Source: Dryas octopetala (lineage: Eukaryota > Streptophyta > Magnoliopsida > Rosales > Rosaceae). From it: a stretch of 64,000 bases of DNA. The stretch is from positions 5,615,228 to 5,679,227 of the forward strand of contig OY992833.1 of the NCBI GenBank assembly GCA_963921425.1, given 5' to 3'. A program made the translations under genes and the position numbers. Of the stretch, positions 57,673-64,000 are shown one piece after another. The notes beneath the pieces are model-generated. The model was not told the DNA's origin and searched no databases. It saw only the letters and a program-made list of their open reading frames with translations. The number at the start of each line of letters is the position of its first letter. The first letter of the stretch is position 1.

Positions 57673-60399
57673 TCCCTCTTACCCGCCGACCACCCCACCC
57701 CCATCCTCCCTCCTCTTTCTCTCTCCCCGAAACCAACCCAGCCCTTCACTCTCTCTCTCTACAACTCTGAGCCCCTCCCCTTGCCGCACCACCTCCCTCT
57801 GCACCCCTCCCCTTTTGCCATCCCCCTCCCCTCCCCCTGCCGCACCACCTCCCCCCTGCACCCCTCCCCCTGTCGCACCACCTCACCCCTGCAACACTCC
57901 CCCTGCCGCACCACCTCCCCCCCGCACCACCTCACCCCTGCAACACTCCCCCCTGCCGCACCACCTCCCCCCTGCACCCCTCCCCCTGCCGCACCACCTC
58001 ACCCCTGCAACACTCCCCCTGCCGCACCACCTCCCCCCTGCAACCCTCCCCCTGCCGCACCACCTCACCCCTGCACCGCACCACCTCCCTCTGCACCCCT
58101 GAAAATTAAAAAATATATATATATGCAGGTGGTTCGGCGAACCGGTGCCGAACTCGGCTGTTTCGTTCGGCAGGCATCCACCGAATAGAAGAGGATTGTT
58201 CGGCGGGTACCTGCTGAATGAAATAGCCAGGTTCGGCACTGGTCTGCCGAACCTGCATTTTTTTTTTTTTTTTTTAAGTTGGTGTTGCGGGGAGGCGGTG
58301 GTGCTGCGGGGAGGAGAGAGAGAGGGAGGTGGTCGGGTGAGGGAAGGAGAGTGGGAGGGAGGTGGTCGGTGAGGGAGGGGAAGGGAGGGGGGAGGGAGGA
58401 GGGAGGGGGAGGGGGAGGGGCTGGGATATATGGCAGAGGCTTGCGGATGGGTGGCTGGTTTCAACATTTTTTTTTTTTTGTTCTTTGTTTTTTTTTTTTT
58501 TAATTTAAAAATTCACATTTGGGGTAGGGTGTGTAGTGTTTGAATTAGGTGGGTGTGTAGTGAGAAATTTTGGTGAGATTAATGAGGTTGGGGTATTTTG
58601 GTAATAGGAGGGGTGTGTAAAAGAGAAATTTTAAATTTTAGAAAATGGTAAGAGGTGTGTAAGAGAAAAGTGTGTGCAAAAAGAAAAAAAAGGGTGTGCA
58701 AATAGCAGCTCTCTAATGAAAACACTTTCATTCCCAGCATTTCTAAGCAGTAGAATGGGAAAGTTGAATTCCATTGATTACAAAAAACCTCTTTCCAAGG
58801 AGTGATTTCAGAATTCCTAAAACCTCATTCCACGATGACTATTTTGTCATAAACCAAACTGAGCCTATAGGAAAAAGATAGACCAGAGCAACATTGAAAC
58901 GAACACACAACATAATAGTTTGCACTTTGCAATTTAAAATTAAAGTTTTTGGAAAACACAAATATGTGACAAAGCCTCCCTTTATTATTCTTCCTATCTC
59001 CTAAAATGAAGGAAAAGCATACAATGACAAGGAAAGGCTTAAACACATTAACATCTCAGATGCACAAGATTTCAAATCTAAATTTTCTATATAAAAAATG
59101 TTTTATTATGAACAGAATAAATGATGACAATCAGGGGCCAGGATCTAATACAGTGCAAAACAAAATAACTAAAAGCATTCAAAACCTCCATTGGATCTGG
59201 AAAGTGGATTAGATGGAAAGAGGAAATCAATAGTCAGGGGGTCAAGCTTCTTAGAGTAGTAATTATACCCATAAAGGCAGCACTAATCTAGTGCATGACA
59301 TTCCATGGTGTCAGGATTCTATAGGAGGGATATGGGGGGTTCTCAAATAGATCGATATTCAAGCAACATGATAAGACAAGAGAAACAAGCAATTCATAAA
59401 TATAGGGAAAAAAAAACCCAGAAATATATTACTAAACACATAACTTGACATCTTTTGACATGTTTTATTTGTCATTAAGAAAGCAATAAGTTAAAAATCG
59501 AGACTTACCATCCAACAGTGTTATTGTCAACATTAACCTCTCTCAAACATCTCATCATCTCAAGCTGGTAATTTGCGCCATCAGCTTCAATCTCTTCATC
59601 CTCCTCTCGAATCTGTAAATTAAAAAAAAAAAAAAAACACATGTAGTGCAACTTTGATAACAAGGGATGAGGGAAAAAGGCATTTGGATATCACAGAATA
59701 GAAGAAAATGCATCATCAACATACCGGAAAGGGGAAACAATTAGTAACTTCGAGAACACTGCCAACATCTAAACCAAGAAGTTGCCCCGTGACCAGAGCC
59801 GGTGAAAACTCCTTGCAGTGTTTGATTATCTTCAAGATAACCTGGTTTTTTGGGGAAAAAAATAGAAAAAGAAAATTAATGCCAACAGTAAGGTAACTTA
59901 GCATGCCCAGTTCCAAAAGCAACCAATTGGGGATTATGAAAAATAAAAATTAGTACTAAAACTTGTGTGAGCTTAGGAGTGAAATCATAGAATGCTTGTG
60001 TTTGCCTACACTGATATTTTGGGAGCCATTAAAACAAAAATAAAAGGTACAGTCAATTGAGCTATATTAGCCGAAAAATGTAAAAAAAATTTGAACTGGG
60101 GTTAATTTTCTTTTTTCTTTACAGATATATATAACATACTTGTACACATATTTATATAGATGTGTATGTATTAAATAAGAGAAATCAACAAAACAAAGAA
60201 AAGTCGAGAGTGAAGGAGAGTTACCAGTCCCTCAATCTGAACAACTCTGAGAGGGGAAGCAACCTCCTCAGTCGCTGCCACTTGAAGAAAGGATCTAGCT
60301 AATGCTGTAAAATCAACAAATACAAAAAACCAATGTTACCCAAGAAAACACATCCAAAATTGCATAGAAAATCAAGATAGAGTGCGTACTGCTCGCCAT
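53478..60399 (-). CDS. eIF3h, translation initiation factor 3 subunit H (12 exons, 337 aa)
   Basis: Subunit of the eIF3 complex in the cytoplasm; in plants it is needed for efficient reinitiation on mRNAs with upstream ORFs. Exons in coding order: 60390-60399, 60225-60304, 59725-59841, 59509-59612, 56695-56761, 56255-56388, 56127-56175, 55925-55996, 55736-55837, 55590-55657, 53812-53964, 53478-53535. The total is 1014 bp and all phases agree; 337 residues equals the Arabidopsis protein. The MPN domain occupies about residues 20-155 ([35 protein letters not shown]). The metalloprotease HxH is absent: GWYQST at 103-108 stands where catalytic MPN+ members have histidines. This fits eIF3h being a non-enzymatic MPN- subunit. 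The C-terminal half is helical with Q-rich [13 protein letters not shown] near 258-270. The first coding exon is only 10 bases; ATGGCGAGCA joins to CATTAGCTAG. Intron 4 (56762-59508) carries a large TIR element. The gene looks intact. Confidence 0.95.
53629..53670. repeat. 21-bp tandem duplication in eIF3h intron 11
   Basis: Two perfect copies of aaagaccgagactgactgact (53629 and 53650). Short and non-coding. Confidence 0.85.
54651..55018. repeat. Repeat-derived segment in eIF3h intron 10 bounded by 36-bp direct repeats
   Basis: agtgctagttgaaattgact (54651) and aagcgttagctggaattgac (54983) begin two similar 36-bp direct repeats about 332 bp apart. Between them are paired phrases gatgtgagacgcgacc and aatgtgggacgcaacc and a run of GC-richer sequence unlike the surrounding intron. 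It looks like a small inserted element, class unknown. Confidence 0.5.
57574..57670. repeat. Poly-C run and (CT)n tract
   Basis: A C homopolymer at 57574-57588 and about 20 CT units at 57632-57670, inside the TIR element. Confidence 0.85.
57778..58098. repeat. 33-bp C-rich minisatellite
   Basis: About nine imperfect copies of a unit starting ctgccgcaccacctc, alternating variants ending ctgcacccctcccc and ctgcaacactcccc. The 33-base period keeps one frame open, which creates Pro/Ala-rich spurious ORFs. Confidence 0.8.
58125..58256. repeat. 132-bp imperfect palindrome at the centre of the TIR element
   Basis: The left arm begins gcaggtggttcggcgaac and the complement of the right arm begins gcaggttcggcagacc. 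The arms are about 62 bp each, meeting near 58190. They contain repeated ttcggc/gccgaa words. Confidence 0.75.
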
Positions 60400-60507
60400 G
60401 CTGTGAAGTCTCGGAGACGCGGAGAAGCGGAAATAGTAGAAGAAGATGGGAAGGAAGCCTTCTTTCGCGAGCGGAGGAACCTCTGTAAATTGAATGGGAG
60501 ATAGCCT
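60400..60507 (-). other. eIF3h 5'UTR
   Basis: Leader on the minus strand between the promoter motifs and the start codon. It is pyrimidine-rich with no ATG visible before the coding start, so no upstream ORF within this stretch. The transcription start is not defined. Confidence 0.5.
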
Positions 60508-60566
60508 AAACCCTAGTTGTCGACGGACTGAGACTCGGACTTTGGGCCTTGCACGCTCGTTGGGCC
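60508..60566 (-). promoter_or_regulatory. eIF3h promoter: telo-box and two site II motifs
   Basis: AAACCCTA (telo-box) at 60508-60515 and TGGGCC at 60543-60548 and 60561-60566, about 110-170 bases upstream of the start codon. Telo-boxes with site II elements (TGGGCC/T) are established features of plant ribosomal-protein and translation-factor promoters, linked to growth and the cell cycle. The combination supports both the gene call and co-regulation with the translation machinery. Confidence 0.65.
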
Positions 60567-60630
60567 TAATCTAAGTTACACAAGTCCAAATTGCCTCCGA
60601 CAAGGAAGAATAAGAATTATTAAAAAAAAA

Positions 60631-61150
60631 TAGCAAATTACAATTTATATCGCTCACCTTTAGGGTGTTTCACAACTTATATCCTATGATTTCAATTTTT
60701 TTAATTTAGTACATAATATTTTTATTTACCTACAATTCACCACTGCCATATTTTTTATTGTCCAAGTATATGTTAATTGATGACTTGACAGTTGTAGATC
60801 CAATATTTTTGCCAACCTGTAAAATCGAATGACCTTTTTGCATGTGTATTTTCAGTACATCAAGTTTGATATAAAATTTGGGAGGTCGTTCAAAAACCAA
60901 AAATCGATATCAAACTGCTAAAGCACGTCTTATGGGGTAGTCTGAGAGATCGTTCGGCCTTACAAGTCAACAAAATGTAGGACTAACAACTGCCACGTCA
61001 TCAATTAACGTATAATTAGACAATTAAACATACTACAGTAGTGAATTGTAAGCAAATCAAAATGTTAGATACTAAATTGAAAAAATTGAAACCAAAGGGG
61101 GCAAGTTGTGAAGCCCCCCAAATTTTAGGGGTGTAAGTTATAATTTGCTC
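60631..61150. mobile_element. Fold-back MITE with arms of about 220 bp, 520 bp total
   Basis: The left arm starts tagcaaattacaatttata and the complement of the right arm starts gagcaaattataacttaca. They stay recognisably complementary to about 60850 and 60920. Flanks taaaaaaaaa (60621-60630) and taaaaaaagg (61151-61160) may be the target duplication. There is no coding sequence. It lies just upstream of the eIF3h promoter, within about 65 bases of the distal site II motif. Confidence 0.75.
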
Positions 61151-61560
61151 TAAAAAAAGGCCAAATTACACTTACAACCCCTTTAGTTTTTGTGAGTTTC
61201 CACTTTAGTTTAGTCCATGTAATTTTCATTTTATATTTTACTTTAGCTTGCAATTACGCCAATTTTATCAATTAAGCAAATTAAAAAATGATGTGGTTTG
61301 CATGTGATAATTGTTAAAGATTGATCATATAAATGCATAAATGCAACGGAGAATAGAATTATATGATCGTTCTTCGTTATTTTGGTACTTATGAAAGAGG
61401 GGGAAAAGAAGAGGGGAAAAATAAAATTCAAAATTCAAAATTTTTTTTTTTTGAAATATATATATACATTTTTTTTTCTTTTCTAGAAAAACAAATGTAA
61501 AATAAAAAACTAGTGAAAGATTTAAACTAATAAAAAGCCTAAACTAGTGCATCAAAACAC
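61151..61560. other. AT-rich spacer with a partial repeat end
   Basis: ggccaaattacacttacaac at 61159 resembles the ends of the neighbouring fold-back family, but no partner end was found. A T-run occurs at 61441-61451. No gene. Confidence 0.35.
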
Positions 61561-63400
61561 TTAACAACAATGGCATCAAAAACTTGTTGTAAAATTTATT
61601 TGTTTATTTACTCGCAAGTGGACGAGTTGTTGTAGTAAAGTTTGTACAAAATACGAGGTCGAATCCAAGAGAGTGTTTAAAAATAGACACACTAATTGTA
61701 AACTATATATTAATTTAGATCTAACTTAGTTTGGAAGATTTTTGAGTTTTTGATAAAAGAAACTAAATAATAACTAAATAAAATGGAAAATATGAGTGGA
61801 AGGGTCTAGAAATTGGTATGGAACCAAGGTCTAGGGTTCACACCACCATGTAATTATTTATAACAAAGATCTAGTAATTTCTCATAGAAAGGAGGGCACG
61901 TAAGACTCAACTTGATGCTCCCACCAAATGTATTTATATTTTAAGCACAAAATAAATGATTTTTTATGGTAGATCTTGTTCTTGCTTAAAGATACAACCT
62001 CTAAGCATCCCAAGTGAAACCAAATTTTAGGTAATTACTAGAGATCAAAGAATCTTGAATTGAAACTTTAACAACCAAGCATAGATGTGGAAAAGAGGTT
62101 TCTAACAACTCATAATACATGGCATCATGGGTGAAAGTTTGCTATTTTCACAATTTATAAACAAGATTTATAATTTTGATGAACTAAAACATGGGAAATT
62201 AACTAAAAATTAACTGAGAATGTAACATGGGGGTGTTTCCCCTTACCTTGGTAAAAGAGCTTAGGGACCACCCATGGTTTTCACACATAAAAATAAATTG
62301 CAAGAAATAAAAGGACATTAATTTAAATGAGCAAGAAAAGAAAAATAGAACTCAAATTAAAATTAAATAAACTAGAATAAAGAATTACATAAATTAAAAT
62401 GCATAAAAGAAACTCTCACAACTCTCCATAAATTCCACCCTTCAAAGGGGTGAATATTTTCTCACCAAAGTAGAAAATAAAATCAGAATTGAAAAACTAG
62501 GCTAAAAGATCTTTCAAAGACAGCTAGGGCTGCCTTTTATAGGCAAAAACACAAAGGAATTCAGCGACTTTTAGGAAGGTGCAGTCACAAAATATCTGAG
62601 ATGGTGGACAGGTGTCGCTGTGAGAGAGGGGAAAAAAAGCAGTTGGAGTGCAAAAAGAGCTGGAACAACTGCAGGCCATATGTCACCACGTGGAGGATGA
62701 TGGAATGATTAATCAAATGGGCGGCTTGGCTTGGTGTTGGGCTGAAGCTTGATCACGTAGGTGTGTGACATGCGAAGGAAAGAAAGAGAGAAAAGGCTTC
62801 CTTCTCCTTGTTACTGTTTGCCTCCCCCTAGCTGGGTTGGGCTTCGTTTTGGGCTCTTCCTCCTTCTTTCTTCATTCATTTTATTTGGGTTGGGCTTTTT
62901 TTTCTCTCTTGTTTCTTTTTGGGCTTTTTAATTTATAAACCTACAAAATAAATAAAACATCAATTGATAAAAGCTCATAAAATTAATTTAAACTAAATAA
63001 AACAAATAAAACCTAATTAAATCTAAGAAATAGGATAAAAACTAATATTGCCCAATATTTAACTAAATATTTAGAAAAAAATAACAAACTACTTATAATA
63101 CTAAAAATAAGGACTTAAAATATAAGTTTTGGAGATAAAATATATACTAATAATGATGCTCAACAATGCAAAATAAACAAAAATAGCCATAGAGAATAAG
63201 TACCTTGTTGCCGAGCTTGAAAACCAACTAAGGTGTGAATCTACGTGCTATCCTCGAGTTAGCTCTTTAAATCACTCAAGTGGGTGATCTCTAATTAGTT
63301 CACGCTAGATGATGATTGAGAGATGAACTCACTAGAAGATAAAGGTGCTAATTTTTTTCTCTAGTTTTGGCTAAAAAAAACAACAAAACATAGAATGAAC
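61561..63400. repeat. Retroelement-derived non-coding block (uncertain)
   Basis: Sequence such as actcgcaagtggacgagttg (near 61611) and gaggtcgaatccaagagagt (near 61657) has the style of plant Ty3 non-coding regions. The rest is AT-rich with a G/T-rich patch near 62800-62930. No ORF over 60 residues with a domain, no LTR pair, and no termini could be defined. Confidence 0.3.
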
Positions 63401-64000
63401 TCGATCAGACTGAGCATCAACACTTGGACCCTTTTATTGAGTGAGTGGGACAATTAAGGCCCTGCTTGGGGTTGCGTCTCAGATCTCTTTTTTGTAAGCA
63501 TTTCATTATTCATATAAATAAAAACCTTAATTGTGGATCAGTTACTTTATAAGTTTTTAGTTGAAGTTTCGGACCCATGATATTTAGTTTAAGTTGTGTA
63601 CATTCTATATATCGAAAGATATTAACGTGCCATTGAAACAAAACAAGAGCCAACCATATAACTTTAATGAGTTGAAATTTAAAGAAATTAGAATTTCGTT
63701 CATGTATGATTTAATAATTTGTAAATGTAAATCGGAACATACAAGCCGAGTCATGACTTGAGTAGTAATAGTGACGTGGAGTTGTGCGGTACAACTTTGG
63801 AACAGAGATAAGGGTTCCTATTTCCCCCCAATGATTGGTCTATATCTTATATAATCATTGTGTCATATGTATGAGTGTTTACACCCTAATTTGGTTTTGG
63901 GCCAAATCACGGTCAGGCCCAGGTTTTGTATAAAGTTGAAACCCAACAAGCAGGCCCGAGTCTGGAAACGTACAAGTTCTGGAGGTTTCCTAGTCAATCC
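63401..64000. other. Intergenic, no gene seen
   Basis: AT-rich to mixed sequence to the window edge. The last 120 bases are GC-richer (gggccaaatcacggtcaggc) and could be the start of a repeat cut by the window boundary. Confidence 0.35.

Larger units (their letters stand above)
57431..58714. mobile_element. 1284-bp terminal-inverted-repeat element with GC-rich core, inside eIF3h intron 4
   Basis: Both ends read AGAGAGCTGCTATTTGCACACCC inward, perfect over 23 bases. A 6-bp direct repeat AATGAA flanks the element (57425-57430 and 58715-58720). The left half is C-rich and the right half G-rich, so the halves are loosely complementary. The core contains a 33-bp minisatellite and a 132-bp palindrome, both listed separately. 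Long ORFs on both strands (57466-58188 plus, 57883-58467 minus) are low-complexity products of the repeats and not genes. No transposase is present. The superfamily is uncertain: a 6-bp duplication does not fit hAT (8) or typical Mutator (9-11). Confidence 0.8.
56762..59508 (-). other. eIF3h intron 4 (2747 bp)
   Basis: GT-AG intron splitting the Trp104 codon. About half of it is the TIR element at 57431-58714. The remainder is AT-rich, with clustered gcatg words at 56870-57020 and no gene. Confidence 0.7.

Noticed and set aside
57466..58467. Long Pro/Ala-rich ORFs on both strands (up to 240 residues)
   Set aside because: They are generated by the 33-bp minisatellite and CT/GA tracts inside a TIR element; composition is low-complexity and both strands are open equally.

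Overview
This window is nuclear DNA of a flowering plant, most likely a eudicot. It has AT-rich intergenic and intron sequence, GT-AG introns, plant-type gene families, and abundant plant transposable elements (copia, hAT and PIF/Harbinger-like elements, and fold-back MITEs). The species cannot be fixed from sequence alone; a woody rosid is a guess. There is no prokaryotic content, no CRISPR array, and no convincing tRNA or rRNA gene.

Four protein-coding genes can be modelled exon by exon, with every splice phase checked. (1) 1244-12213, plus strand, 15 exons: FAN1, a DNA interstrand-crosslink repair nuclease (UBZ4 finger, HIRAN, SAP-like helix pair, VRR-NUC), 957 aa. (2) 25537-32448, plus strand, 9 coding exons: a WD40-repeat protein of the plant family related to fission yeast C2A9.03, 440 aa. 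(3) 47366-50495, plus strand, 2 exons: an LRR receptor-like kinase of the At3g28040 type, 1008 aa, with HRD and DFG motifs degraded, so a predicted pseudokinase. (4) 53478-60399, minus strand, 12 exons: translation initiation factor eIF3 subunit h, 337 aa. A weak fifth candidate is an 82-aa two-exon ORF at 45405-45848 behind a 5'UTR-like pyrimidine-rich block.

The spaces between and inside the genes are filled with repeats. The clearest is a nested insertion. A roughly 433-bp non-autonomous hAT element (35422-41467, 8-bp target duplication CTAGAGTA) is split by a full-length 5608-bp Tork/Tnt1-type copia retrotransposon (35810-41417). The copia has 771-bp LTRs, target duplication AAACC, and a gag-pol frame broken by four nonsense codons and one frameshift. 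Its two LTRs differ at nine sites, all transitions. Other mobile sequence includes a 472-bp Tourist-like MITE inside the WD40 gene, a 1284-bp terminal-inverted-repeat element carrying a 33-bp minisatellite and a 132-bp palindrome inside eIF3h intron 4, two roughly 0.5-kb fold-back elements (12.9-13.4 kb and 60.6-61.15 kb), a probable solo LTR (33194-34103), and older LTR-derived blocks at 16-20 kb and 61.6-63.3 kb.

The genes do not form a pathway; plant genes are independently transcribed. Regulatory hints are specific. Two E2F-like sites lie just upstream of FAN1. A telo-box with two site II (TGGGCC) motifs lies upstream of eIF3h, the usual promoter signature of plant translation genes. I did not find a convincing previously undescribed system. 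The most unusual signals are the helically phased GGACCGGACC repeats at 44.4-44.56 kb and the composite TIR element in eIF3h.
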